Notes: a model not told the origin generated them from the letters alone. A DNA stretch of 64,000 bases from Ariolimax columbianus (GCA_036924085.1 JAVGWX010000002.1:47052666-47116665); one strand, 5' to 3'; shown: positions 10,318-20,769, counted from the stretch's first letter. Numbers and translations are program-made.

Positions 10318-11378
10318 TATATTCTGGGCCAAGACCAAAGTACAGAACATCGTTTCCGACACAGCACTCCAGGGCATCCAAACCCAAGTTCACACAGCGA
10401 AGTGCACCAACGAAATCATTTATCTCTGTAGCATGATATCTATCTCAGTAGCATGATAAAATCTATCTCGGTAGCATGATACAATTTATCTCGGTAGTAT
10501 GATATCATCTATCTCTAGCATGATATATATCTCGGTAGCATGATATCATCTATCTCGGTAGCAATATATCATCTATCTCTAGCATGATATATATCTCGGT
10601 AGCATGATATCATCTATCTCGGTAGCAAGATATCATCTATCTCTAGCATGATATATATCTCGGTAGCAAGATATCATCTATCTCTAGCATGATATATATC
10701 TCGGTAGCATGATATAATCTATCTCGGTAGTATGATATCATCTATCTCGGTAGCAAGATGCCATCTATCTCTGCAGCATGATATCATCTGATGGGCGCAG
10801 CGGTCCCGGTAAATCAAGTCGGATCGGACTAGCTGCGTCTGCTAAGCACGACCTCCGTCGTGTGTGGAGTAATGGCAAGATCTCCTTTGAGACAAACATC
10901 CGGATCTACCAGTCCTACATTATTCAAGTCCTGCTCTATGGCTCCGAAACCTGGACATTGCTGAAACACAACATGTCGAGACTAGAGGCCTTCCACATGC
11001 GCAACCAGCGGCGTATCCTGGGCACCCGATGGCAAGACTACATCCGCAAAGTGGAGGTCTTCGCCAAAACAGGCCTTCTCCGAATCTCAGAAACACTTGA
11101 ACACCGTCGAGTTTTTTTGTTCGGTCTCATATTATACGGCTGGACCAGGAAATCCCGGCACACAAGATACTACACTAGTTGTTCATCCGTGCCAAAAGAC
11201 TTCCCCTGATCGGATGGAAGCGTAGAAGATGCCGTCCCCGGACGGTATGGCTCCAGCAAGTAGCACCTCCACCTCCCCCCTGGACGAGGCCCGGAACCAC
11301 GGTGTAGCAGTGGATCATGGATGTGGCGACCGACACAACGGACCTCAGACGCCTAAGTGAACAATATTATTATTATTA
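10318..11378 (+). pseudogene. LINE C-terminal half, split by a minisatellite
   Basis: Fragment of a non-LTR retrotransposon ORF2. Before the array it reads WAKTKVQNIVSDTAL, then CTNEIIYLCSMIS. After the array (from about 10767) it continues MISSDGRSGP, GLAASAKHDLRRVW, YQSYIIQVLLYGSETWTLL and MRNQRRILGTRWQDYIRK, all typical of the segment following the RT palm. The clean frame ends at 11209, but weaker homology (RGRP-like basic linker) continues to a (ATT)n tail near 11370, the probable element 3' end. A SINE-D follows at 11394. Confidence 0.8.
10421..10789 (+). repeat. 23-24-bp minisatellite inside the LINE
   Basis: Units 'atctcggtagcatgatatc' with length variants ('atctctagcatgatat'), about 15 copies, with a partial higher-order pattern. 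The consensus reads Y-L-G-S-M-I-S-S, the conserved YLGS motif of this LINE, and the LINE sequence continues in register on both sides. The array is therefore an amplification of coding DNA of the element. Confidence 0.9.
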
Positions 11379-11393
11379 GGTATATCCATATAT

Positions 11394-11948
11394 GGGTGAC
11401 CCAGTGGTCGCGAAGTAAGGTGTTCGTCTCGGGTGCTGGAGGTCGTGGGTTCAAATCACTGTGGAGACCGGGATTTTTTCATGTAGATCATCCGGTAAAT
11501 ATTTCCCCTGATCTCTGGGGAGTGAGATCAGGCAGCCGTGTTCAGCGGCGCGCACGTTAAAATACATTAGCAGTTGGAAATCGAAAAGAGTAGGCTTAAC
11601 GGCCGCTACTCGGGCAATATTCAAGTTAAAATTCTACTCAAATTATTCTAGGGATATTCGCCCCATAGAGAATATGTTTGAAAAAGGGAACAGTGTGGCT
11701 ATAACGTCAGGTCTTAGTTATGTGGTTAGCGGAGCGGCTTAGATGGCGCCTGACAGTCTGCGGTTCTATCTTGTTCTAAAGTACGCTTCCACCTTCCCCA
11801 GTCTCAAAAATAGGCGATCGTATATTCCAGGGGCTAACAGATGCTGGGATTGACCTAGCAAGTCCCCAGTGGCGTTTCACCTGCCAACACAACATAAAAA
11901 ATGAAACAAAGGAGGTCACAACGTCATAAGTGGGCTTAAGATAGATAG
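11394..11948 (+). mobile_element. SINE-D with nested SINE
   Basis: A 12-bp duplication 'atatccatatat' (11382-11393 and 11949-11960) defines the ends. The head has a B box 'gggttcaaatcac' near 11448 and the tail is (AGAT)n. Related copies lie at 36143-36400 (plus) and 43065-43265 (minus), sharing 'gaaaagagta', 'aacggccg' and 'gtgagatc'. A second SINE-like segment sits inside at 11710-11919. Confidence 0.8.
11710..11919 (+). mobile_element. Nested tRNA-like SINE within SINE-D
   Basis: A 7-bp repeat 'aacgtca' brackets it (11703-11709, 11920-11926). Its head has an A-box-like 'ttagcggagcggcttag' and a degenerate B box 'gcggttctatc'. No other copy was recognised in the window. Confidence 0.5.
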
Positions 11949-11959
11949 ATATCCATATA

Positions 11960-12480
11960 TTCTTTGAAGTTAGTAATGTCTGCTGCTGAACACCTTTTTT
12001 ACTAATGCAATCCTTGTCCTAATTTTCGTCTCTGTTATGGTGCGTCTCAAATATGTAAACTTCTGAACTACAAAAAGTTGAATTGACCTCAAATAAAATT
12101 TATGTTATACCGTGTCTGTTTGTTATTTCACCCGAATTCTTCACCCTCACCAAATAAATACCTTACGTCATTATCCTGGCACTAAGACGTCATTTATCGA
12201 TTGAAGTTTTCAGGGAGCCAATATACACAGAATCGAGACATTATGGAAAACAGCAAAGGGACGAAATACACGTCAAAAAATGTATGTGGCGAATCACATA
12301 AACGTTGGCAGTTGGGCGCATTGGATACCATAGTACACGAAGATTGTTCTTTGTTTGGCCACTGTTAATTTCAGTACAAAACAACAGACGTCTGCATTGG
12401 AAGGTAATTGTATTTGTTACACTTGTTCACTCTGAACCTTTCAAACTTGAGTAATAGTTCAATCAAAATATTGTGTCGGC
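11960..12480. other. Stretch with no recognised feature
   Basis: AT-rich, no reading frame or repeat recognised. Confidence 0.4.
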
Positions 12481-12492
12481 TGAATTAATTTT

Positions 12493-12878
12493 ACTTACTT
12501 ACTTACTTACTTAGTCGCTCCTCTTCTACCGTGAGGTGTAGAGGTTTGCCAAAGAGAACGCCACACTGCTCTATCCGCCGTCTTTTTCCTGGCCTCTTTC
12601 CAATCTAGCACTCTATCACTTAGGGACTGTCGTATGTTGTCTTCCCAACGTACTTTGGGACGTCCTCTGTGTCTGCGTCCTTGACTTTTGATCTCCCATG
12701 ACCGCTTTGGTATTCGATCTTCTTCCATTCTACAGACATGGCCAAACCACTGTAGTTGGGACTGCTCCACTCGTGTCTGCAGGGGTTGAACTTCAAGATT
12801 GCTACGTATTGTCTGGTTACGGATCTTGTCCCTTTTCGTCACCTGAACCGCCTTTCTTAGGTACCTCATTTCTGAAGT
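12493..12878 (-). mobile_element. 5'-truncated LINE with target duplication
   Basis: A 12-bp duplication 'tgaattaatttt' (12481-12492, 12879-12890) flanks the insertion. On the minus strand it encodes the C-terminus of a non-LTR ORF2 in one open frame: MRYLRKAVQVTKRDKIRNQ, QLQWFGHVCRMEEDRIPK, RRHRGRPKVRWEDNI, RAVWRSLWQTS. The stop falls where the (AAGT)n tail begins. Only about 0.38 kb of the element was copied. The open frame suggests relative youth among the LINEs here. Confidence 0.9.
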
Positions 12879-12890
12879 TGAATTAATTTT

Positions 12891-13840
12891 GCGAGTACAA
12901 TTTCGTGTCAATATGAATGAAATCACAAACACCCTAGCAAGCAGTTACTAGTGCGTGTTTGTGAACCAGATACACAAAACAGATTTCAAGCTACTTGTGT
13001 GGTTCCTCTTAGAAGAACATGTTTTTTTCCTATTCCTATATCGTTTCACCGAACTGAGTTTCGCCGATCCTGAAAAAATGCAGTTCTGAGCCCGTACTTA
13101 CAGGACTGTTCCTGTACGACCAGTTAAGTGGGTTACCCATTACTTCCAGATGAGACGAGAAGGGGGTATTGTAAGAGGAAGTATGAGAACAGTACGGATA
13201 ACAGCTTCTATGCTCGTACTTCAGTTCAAAGGAATAGAACCAATGTAATCTTACAAGCCTGCCATACAGTCGACTAAAGAAGATTGATCATGGGGCTAGC
13301 AACCTCGTTATGTAAAACCATTGCTATTACTCTGCAAAGGCACGGATGCATCCTTCACGTAAAGGGGCCAGCTGTAAGGAGGGTACCTTGCTTCTATAGA
13401 AGTAAAAAAGACGAATACATTTTTTTATAGCAATCAATCTTTTCTCGTCTGAGGTTGTTGTTTATGTAGATGTCCACTACCACGTGATAAAAGTATAACG
13501 TAAGAGACTATTAACAGTCACGGTAGACGACTCCAACTCATTACATTGCACTCTCCCTCATTCCCTAGGGCCAAAAACCTGCTGAGTGTGGAAATGATTT
13601 CACTGTTTGAATAAAAAGCATTAGAAACAATACACTGTCGTATTGGCGATACAATAATGAAAGAGTGAATAGCTGGTGATCCAGACGATCAATAGAAGAA
13701 CAAATTGTATCTGTCACTGTCAATCTCTCAACAGCATACTCTGCATCCAATGTTCTGGACGGTAGACGAATGAAAAGCTCGCTTGGGCAAAACAATCGTT
13801 AATATCCCTAGGTCGTTCGCAAACTGAATCGGATTTAGAG
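12891..13840. other. Mostly non-coding; short dispersed motif
   Basis: No gene recognised. At 13290-13340 lies 'atggggctagcaacctc' followed by 'gtaaaaccattgct', a motif that recurs near 20410, 45957, 47390, 49690 (minus), 49865 and 60788. Confidence 0.45.
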
Positions 13841-13849
13841 TGCATCAAG

Positions 13850-13893
13850 TGAACAATTAAAACGGCTACACACGATTTTCTTGAAATATGCAG
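13850..13893 (+). repeat. 44-bp duplication flanking SINE-A, left
   Basis: 'gaacaattaaaac', 'acacgatt' and 'tgcag' recur in order at 14222-14266 across the SINE-A. The pair is too long and too diverged for a fresh target duplication. Confidence 0.6.
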
Positions 13894-13919
13894 CTATATA
13901 TAGTGTATGTGATAAACTG

Positions 13920-14219
13920 CAGTGCATGAGCTGCAACGGTCAGCGACCCAAATCTGACTGCTAGCGTCAGGACCAGTGAACTAGAGCTGTCAATACTCTT
14001 CTACACCACAACGCGGTGATCCTAGCTAAGGAAAAGAGATCGAAGAGGGAAGGCTAACCCGGTACCCAAAAGTGCCTGCTGAAGTCGGATATGTTGAACC
14101 AAAAGGTGTAAATATCAGTCAATCTGTAAAATAAGACACCGCATTCCGTTCTACGGACAACATCCTGCTTCTTGCAAAGCCTTTTTCAGGGTTTGGTAGC
14201 GGGAATTTGAGAACGAAGA
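13920..14219 (+). mobile_element. SINE-A, slightly truncated
   Basis: Starts in 'tgagctgca', runs through 'ctgactgctagcgtcagg', 'gatcgaagaggga' and 'ctaacccggtac', and ends 'gagaacgaag'. It lacks the first bases of the family and about 20 bp of the core ('aacaggctgcagcagggcag' is missing). Confidence 0.8.
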
Positions 14220-14221
14220 TG

Positions 14222-14266
14222 TGAAACAATTAAAACCCCTTTACACGATTAACTGAAAATGTGCAG
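14222..14266 (+). repeat. Duplication flanking SINE-A, right
   Basis: Partner of 13850-13893. Confidence 0.6.
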
Positions 14267-14339
14267 TTCGTCAGTAGATATTGTTAATTTCAAACACAAC
14301 GAAGCGAGTTTTGCATATTACCCGCATTGTCTCCTTATT

Positions 14340-14910
14340 CTTCTCACCGGCCGCCTTCTGACCGTGTAAAACATGTCCTCACCGAACCACTCCCATAGAT
14401 CCTCGATTCCAGAGATCTTATTCCGCCAATTACCTATCACTTCATTCTGATCGTTCTACCCTCCAGGTATTTGCTTATTTTATCATTGTTGCCTACAAAC
14501 CCACACTCACTCGGCACCTTGTCACGCAAGAACACCCGTGGTTGCGTTACGTGTTCCTAGGCAAGTTCGGTTGTCTCTACCGCACCAGCGTTCGACATGA
14601 AAGAACGATTCACCTACAAGGCCCGCAACCTCATTTACTTCATATGTTGTCATCCATATGACATTACATACATTGGGGAGACTATGTTAGAACTCCGTGC
14701 GTGCTTCCGATAACAACTTCTTGACGTCTCCAAGAACGATGGTTCCCTTGTCTCCAACCACTTCAGTGGCCCTGAACACCGAGGGAAAGGCTGATGTCAA
14801 GAGTGACAAGCATCGCCTCATGCTCATCGTCGTCGTTCAAAACTGAAAAATAGACCGATCTCTCGCTTGAACTGTATCCAGCCGCACGGCATCAATATTT
14901 AGTATTCAGT
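14340..14910 (+). pseudogene. Penelope-like element relic (GIY-YIG endonuclease)
   Basis: Penelope-like retroelements encode RT followed by a GIY-YIG nuclease. Here a degenerate C-terminal part is visible: a Cys motif KNTRGCVTCS near 14530, ERFTYKARNLIYFICC and then DITYIGETMLELR (14602-14695), matching the NVIY.I.C...YIGET core, followed by LVSNHFSGPEH and, after frame changes, RLNCIQPHGINI (about 14865-14900), the typical C-terminal L.PHGIN block. Stops and shifts interrupt it, so it is inactive. The RT domain is not present upstream. Assignment rests on motif order. Confidence 0.7.
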
Positions 14911-15470
14911 TTTCTAGTCTCTATCCCCTCTTCTGTCCTTCCTTTCTTTATTTGTCTCTTTTATTGTCTCAATTTATTTCTTTTCATACCAACATACGAG
15001 CTTTCCTGTTTGGCGGTAAATGATTATGAAATTTGGTCTAGTTTTAGCCAAGTCTTGATATGTCCAATTGTTGGTTATATATTGATTATAGTCAAGGGGG
15101 AAATGTCCGGGAAAAGATAAAAAGAGGAAGGTCTAAGAAGTGAGAGAAAGAAAATACATGTATTACGAAATAGACGGGGAAAATATTTAGAGAGAGAGAG
15201 AAGGAAAGTGGATGAGAAGACTTGTGCAAACAGGCGGTTCATAATGGGCTGTGTGTTGCGGTCTCTCAATTTTGTATTATTTAAATTTAGATTATCTTTG
15301 AAGGAAGTCTGTGTCTACGGGGGAGCAGACGTGGCTTCGGGCGACAACATAGTGACGGCAAAAGTTAAGGTTGAGTTACAGAAGAACAAAGCAACTTAAA
15401 TCAACAGGTCTCGAACTAATGGTGAGATGAAAAGAAAATATGGTTCAGTATTACATTCAGCATAAATATT
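14910..15470. other. Stretch with no recognised feature
   Basis: Pyrimidine-rich then GA-rich ('gagagagagagaagg' near 15190). No supported gene. Confidence 0.4.
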
Positions 15471-15474
15471 GCAA

Positions 15475-15800
15475 CCACTGGAATTATAGACATAGGGGTT
15501 GGAGTTGATGGAATATGGGAACAACTAGACATAGGGGAACAACTAGGCAAAGGGGCTGGCGCTAATGGGAATATGGGAATAACTACACATAGGGGCTGGA
15601 ATTTATGGGAATAACTACATATAGGGGCTGGCGTTAATGGGAATAACTGCAAATAGGGACTGGCGTTAGCGTTAATGGGAATATGGGAACAAGTAGATAT
15701 AGGGGATGGCGTTAATGGGAACATGGTAACAAGTAGACATAGGGGCTGGCGTTAATGGTAACATGGGAAGAACTAGGCATAGGGGCTGGATTTGAATAAT
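15475..15800. repeat. Degenerate minisatellite ('aggggctggcgttaatggga')
   Basis: About nine diverged units built from 'acataggggctgg', 'cgttaatggga' and 'aacaactag', 26 to 45 bp each with internal deletions. It ends where LINE similarity begins. No parent element could be shown. Confidence 0.85.
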
Positions 15801-16188
15801 GGGAACGGCTGCAAAAGTTTGGACAACAACGGGCGAGGAAGTGTAAAAAGGAAAACCAACATAAAGAATGGATAAAAGCGATACATGTTACAAAGATTGA
15901 AGAGAGATCATTTCTTTTAATGCATTACTCAACATTAGAACTAGTCACCAAAAGCAGGGAAAGAATACACATGGTAAACAAGGAAGTCAAAGCGAGCAGT
16001 ACGATAGGTAGGCAAGAGAAACTGAAATTAATCGTCTGACCACAGAAGAAGATGAAGTTGCAGCTAAGGAAAACTTGAAAGGTCTGTATATCACTATCAG
16101 AAAACTGTCAGGAGAATTCCAACAGGAAAGGAGATCAATTAAAAAGACAAATAGTGATGAAGGGTAACAAATCTTGAAAAACAGAATA

Positions 16189-16370
16189 TCTGCTTTAATA
16201 GCTTCAGTTGGCACATCATCCTGCCGCTTTCCATTCATTAGAAGGCTAATAGTTTCTTGATCTCTTCTTTACTTCATTTATCACAGTTCATTCCGAGGTC
16301 CTCTTCAGCAGGTCAAATGTCAGGTGAGTTGACTGGTGGAGGCTTATTTAGGTGCTCTTCAAAGTAAGAT
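16189..16370 (-). other. Internal inversion in the LINE
   Basis: This block reads on the minus strand: YFEEHLNKPPPVNSPDI, SKEEIKKLL, then NGK...DDVPTEAIKADI. That is exactly the stretch missing between the plus-strand parts on either side (QQILKNR ending near 16188, and IETSTNLLY starting near 16371). The pieces join in the expected order if the block is turned round. It is an in-place inversion of about 180 bp. Confidence 0.75.
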
Positions 16371-17309
16371 TTTATTGAAACATCCACCAATTTGCTTTAC
16401 ATTTTTATTGGAAATATATTGGATACAGAAAGTATTCCAAAAGTGTGAATATAAGGTTATCTGGTTAAGCTACCAATGAAATGCGATCTACAAGAGTGTA
16501 CAGATTAGAGATGAATAGTGATCTTGCCAATACCAGGTAAAGTGTTAAACAGTTGCATTTGAAAAACTAAAACAATATGTGGATACCAAGTTAAGAACTG
16601 AGCAAAACAAATCGTGCACATATCAGATAGTCGCATTGTACATAATTGTAGAGCAGTCACAATTGAATTCAAGTATTTATATCAACTTTGATGACTATCA
16701 AAAATCCTTGGATAGGGAGGAATGTACTTTGGAAAGTACAAAGGCACCTCTGGATATTGAAGACGCTTACAAGCACAATAAAGCAGAGCAGACGCACGAG
16801 GACACGCAGTGTAGAGTTTTGATTGTGGGAAAACTCACAGAATTATTTCACATTAAATATTGGGTTCGTCATGGATATCTTATATAACCTTATTTTCTGT
16901 TTGTTGACTGGATTCTTTTTTTTTTTTAAACTGACAGCCTATGAGAACAATTTTTGGACATTTATAAGACCTGGACTTTTCAGACGACATAACTATCCTA
17001 TGTCACAGCCAACTCCAAATGTAGAAGAACACAGAAGCACAAGAGAGAACTCCCAGTAAGTATAGTATGTCTATAGATTTGAAGAAAAACACAAATTGGA
17101 GAATTAAATGCGACAAACAACACGGGTTCCTATCAAAAAGATAAAACACAATTGGATGAGGTAGAGAGCTTCACATACCTAGGAAGCAGCATGAACAAGA
17201 CATGTGGTGAAGATGAGACTTTTATAGCCAGCATACAAAAGACAAGAGTGGCCTTTGCCATGTTGAAAACCATTCTAGAATGAACAGAATGTATATCAAA
17301 CAAAGAATC

Positions 17310-17938
17310 GGGGACGGCGTGGCCTAGTGGTTAAGTGGCACGGCTCCCAACCGGAAGGTGCTGGGTTCTTCTTCTTCTTCTTCTTCTTTCGTTCTCAATC
17401 TCCCGCTGTCAAACCATGAAAGGGCTTAAGTAGCAGAATGTGGTCCAGAGAACGGAATGCGTTGTGTCGTAGTTTACAGCTTGGCTGCGATATTTGCACC
17501 TTTCGGTCCAACACATCCAAGCATTTTTTTTAGTATACCGGGTTAGCATTTCCTCTTTGATCCCTTCTCTTTAGCCAGTCTGCTCTGCTGCAGCCTGTTA
17601 TCCAGGATCATCGCGTGGAGGTGTAGAAGGGTCTTGGCCGCTATGGTTCGCTGGCCCTGGCGCTAGCAGTCAGCTATGGGTCGCTGACCGCTGCAGCTCA
17701 TGTGCTGCTCAGCATCTTGATCCCGGTGCTGGGTTCGATCCCCATCACAGCACCGGCCGTTACCCCGGGGAAGCAAACCCTTAGAAAATGCAGGAGGAAG
17801 CAGACCCTTACATAAAAATGTATGCTGAAGTCGGGTGTACTGGGCCGACAGGCGCAAAATAAAAACCACAGTGCAACGCACACCGCCTTGGGGATTAGAG
17901 TAATAAAGCGAACGCAAAAAAAACAACAACAAAACACC
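17310..17938 (+). mobile_element. SINE-B inserted in the LINE, split by SINE-A
   Basis: The halves are 17310-17368 and 17737-17938. 'aagaatc' (17303-17309, 17939-17945) is the target duplication in the LINE. The head carries the A box 'gtggcctagtggttaag' and, after the interruption, 'gggttcgatcccc'. The tail is A-rich. Confidence 0.9.
17369..17724 (-). mobile_element. SINE-A inserted in SINE-B, full length
   Basis: The 12-bp duplication 'ggtgctgggttc' of the SINE-B head is present at 17357-17368 and 17725-17736, so both ends of the 356-bp element are exact. The 3' end is the (GAA)n tail (TTC repeats at 17369) and the 5' end is 'gatcaagatgctgagcagc' on the minus strand. Confidence 0.95.
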
Positions 17939-18435
17939 AAGAATCTTCAACTCCATTGTGTAGTCAGTCAGTGCTATATGGAGCGGAAACACGACAGACG
18001 ACCAATCTCAGGTCAAACGGTCAGTGTTAAGAAGAATGTGGCGCTGTATAAGTCACGTACTGCGGATGTTCCAAGCCAGTATCACCAGACAATCTCTAGT
18101 ATGGAATCCACAGGAGAAAAAAGGCAACAGAAGACCAAAGAATAGACGTAGAAGAGACCTAGAGACGGATATAATAAAATCGAAGACGCTGACAAGAAAT
18201 GGCGAAAATAGCAATGGCTTGGTCTGCTTGCATAAGATTGGTTGATGGCATATGCACCTCAATGTGATACGGGCATAGAACAAGAAAGAAGAAGAAGAGA
18301 AGGAGGGGGAGGAAGAAGAATAGAGGACAAAATATTAAGAATCAAAAAGAAGAACAACGACAACGACAAGCTAAATAGTCTGTCTCGACTATATCTTTTT
18401 AGGCGTGAGCGTATTCGATTATTTGGGGGCCATTA

Positions 18436-19215
18436 GAAGTTGTCTGCCTCCTGTAGAGCTCTTTGATCCCTTCTGTCAATCATGGGTTGTAGCTTCGTTA
18501 TTTTCCTCATATATTTCTTAGCGTTGATTCCACAGCTCCTGTTAATAATGACTTGGGCTTGGTTTTTAAATATTCACTGTTGATTGATAGTTGAATTTTG
18601 TCCAGGCTGGCATTCCATATTCTAATGCTGATCTCACATGTCATTGTGTACAGTGGTTTCAGTATGTGATGGTCAGACCCCCTATCATATTGTCATTAGC
18701 GTCACTGGCTGTTTTTTGTTAACACTTTACAATTTCATTTCCAATGTTAGTCTGCTACCCAGTGTTATTCCTAGATTTACGGAGTTCCTTTCTTCGGGAA
18801 GTTCGTGCCAGTTTTATTTCAGTGTTATTCTGTTTTCCTTATTTTAAAAGTGTAAAAATGGTGTCTGTTGTTTTCTTCTCATTTATATTCAGGATTTTTC
18901 TGATCCAATCTTTGCCGCGATTCCAGTAACAGCGATTTGCCATTTTGATATTTTCACGTTACCATAAAGGTAGATCATCGGCATATAAGCGAGCTGTGGA
19001 CACTTGCCTGTATCCTATCCACTATATTGTTGATGAAGATCAGGGGGAGTGTAAGTGATATCGCACTGTCTTGTTCTAACTTAATTATGACTTCAATGGC
19101 CCAGTACCTTTGCCCTGATATATCTATTTTGGGGAGAAAAGATGTAGCAGTAGGTGAACTGATATCCAGCGACTCCTTACCTGCCACTTTCAACAAACAA
19201 TAGCTGACTAAGACC
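18436..19215 (-). pseudogene. Jockey-like LINE RT relic (YADD box)
   Basis: Minus strand. Near 19090-19010 it reads LPLIFINNIVDRI, then ARLYADDLPLW at about 18992-18960: Y-A-D-D is the RT catalytic box. Downstream come VNLGITLGSRLTLEMK (about 18770) and RSALEYGMPAWTK (about 18630), the thumb/connection region of RNase H-bearing non-LTR elements. Several frameshifts and stops. It faces the LINE that ends at 18300 tail to tail. Confidence 0.7.
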
Positions 19216-19239
19216 CAATCTTCCACCTAGTTACTAGTG

Positions 19240-19400
19240 ATAGGGACAGCAGTGGCAAGGCAACCCGTAAACCAAATAAAGCCAGTTGAAATAGAATATG
19301 TCGGTCCGAACAAAAGCAGATTTCGTAGCGTCGCTGTAAACGAACGTCTCCTAGTCCTTTTCGGGATGAACGCCGATAATATGTATTTTGGAGAAAGTGT
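19240..19400 (+). mobile_element. Very diverged SINE-A relative (possible)
   Basis: 'cgtcgctgtaaacgaacgtc' and 'gggatgaacgccgataata' recall the 3' half of the SINE-A relatives at 49995 and 58340. Low similarity. Confidence 0.3.
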
Positions 19401-19774
19401 ACATGCTCTCATGCAAATAATTGCGGAGCTGTTGGGTTTGTTTTTGTCTGCATCCCCGCTATCCATACCTTTTCAAAGACATTCTGCACATCTACTCAGA
19501 CTGTCAGTGTATTCCATTTGGCGTGTTAGCATCTTTCATCTCTTGTGTGATATTTGTTAGTTGGGCATCCGTTGACATGTGTTGTGTGAAGATAGCTTGT
19601 TATGTATTTTTACTTTCCAGGTACCAAACAAATCTTAGTATTCACATGTCTTTCAGTTTACCTGTGTAGCTAAGCCAACTAGTGGGTCTGTAACTGTCAG
19701 CTTTTGTTATGTCCTTACTATGTATTAATACATGAATCGTAGTTGTTTCCTTCCACATTTGTGGCACAGTGTCC

Positions 19775-19804
19775 TTTTCTTTCTTTCTTTCTTTCTTTCT
19801 TTCC
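19775..19804. repeat. (TTTC)n microsatellite
   Basis: About seven tetranucleotide units. Confidence 0.95.
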
Positions 19805-19854
19805 AGTGTAAATTTATGATTTATACATTTTTTCCTGCTTTTTTTAAAGACTGG

Positions 19855-19990
19855 GGTGACCAGTTCATGTTCATTGACATCTGGGTAGACGGTAGTGTAC
19901 CAGGATCTGGAGCTGAATCAGGTACCTTTGCTCTGCTATTTAGTCGCTCGCCCATGTTGCGTGTACTTTGGAAAATGATTACGTGGAGTC
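19855..19990 (-). mobile_element. SINE-E fragment
   Basis: 'ggggtgaccagttcat' followed by 'ctgggtagacggtagtgtacc' parallels 41630-41720 and 53080-53150. Confidence 0.45.
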
Positions 19991-19999
19991 ATTCCAGCT

Positions 20000-20625
20000 A
20001 GCTATTTACACAAACAAATCCGTCCCCTTGGCGATTAAATAAACGCCGGCGTCTCGGTCAAAGCTCTTGAGTAGAGCCGAAAAACATTAGCTTTAACCAC
20101 CTAAATAGCTCCGAAAACCGTAACCTGATAGACCACTGGCTTGTTCAGATCACTGTGAAAAACATGGTTCTCTGTTGTCATTGTCTTACAGCACCCTCAT
20201 GACGTTTTGTGATTACGCAACTTAACCGGAACTACAGAAAGTGTGTTACTGTTCTTGCTCTCGGTTGTGTTCCGCTGCTATAAAATACCAAGTTTTTAAA
20301 GTATCCTGCCTACGCAGTCTGCCACCCAAGTGGTACACGGATTGGAATGAATAGGGTCACTGTAAACTTACAAGAATGTTATCAAAGGCCCCAACATTAG
20401 GATGTGTATAGGGCTAGCAATATCATGTGAACCCATTGTTACTAAAACCACCACTGCGTCGAATTCGAGCGCCGTGCAAATGGCAAGCTGTCGTGGTGGA
20501 CCTATACTTGAGAGAAAGCAAAAAATAATCATAGCTGATGGGTTGTAGAGCTCGACTATCATGACTTGGGCAGCTGGGTTCACACCCCGATAACGTCATG
20601 CTCTGTACACCCAGCTCTGAGTTTT
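20000..20625. other. No gene recognised; dispersed motif near 20410
   Basis: 'ggctagcaatatcatgtgaacccattgttac' lies near 20410 (first 20 bases suffice for the match) and is related to the motif at 13290 and elsewhere. Confidence 0.4.
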
Positions 20626-20629
20626 TATT

Positions 20630-20765
20630 TTTTTCTCGTTCGCTTTATTTCTCTATTCCCTAAGGCGGTCTGCGTTGCACTGTTTTTATTTTGCGCCTGT
20701 GGCTCCAGTGCATCCGACTTCGGCATTTTATGTAAGAGTCTGCTTCCTACTGAAGACGACATAAG
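20630..20765 (-). mobile_element. SINE-B, 5'-truncated copy
   Basis: Reads as the 3' half of SINE-B ('ttgcactg.tttttattttgcgcctg', 'gcatccgacttcgg'). It stops inside the body near 20750; the tRNA-like head is missing. Confidence 0.8.
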
Positions 20766-20769
20766 ATAA

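Larger units (their letters stand above)
15840..18300 (+). pseudogene. LINE ORF2 relic with RT core, inversion and nested SINEs
   Basis: Non-LTR retrotransposon ORF2, broken by many stops and shifts. In order on the plus strand: KENLKGLYITIRKLSGEF (about 16058-16112); an inverted block at 16189-16370; ETSTNLLY..., GYLVKLPMKCDLQECTD and LPIPGKVLNS (16371-16550); VDTKLRTEQNKSCTYQI and IYINFDDYQKSLD (16575-16710); DTQCRVL.VGKLTELFHIK; the catalytic box as F-S-D-D (16977-16988); QLDEVESFTYLGSSMN (about 17150); then, beyond the SINE insertion, VSQCYMER and RRMWR.ISHVLRM, ITRQSLVWNPQ and a basic linker to a (GAA)n-like tail near 18270. The endonuclease is absent. It is the oldest layer of a three-level nest. 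Confidence 0.8.
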
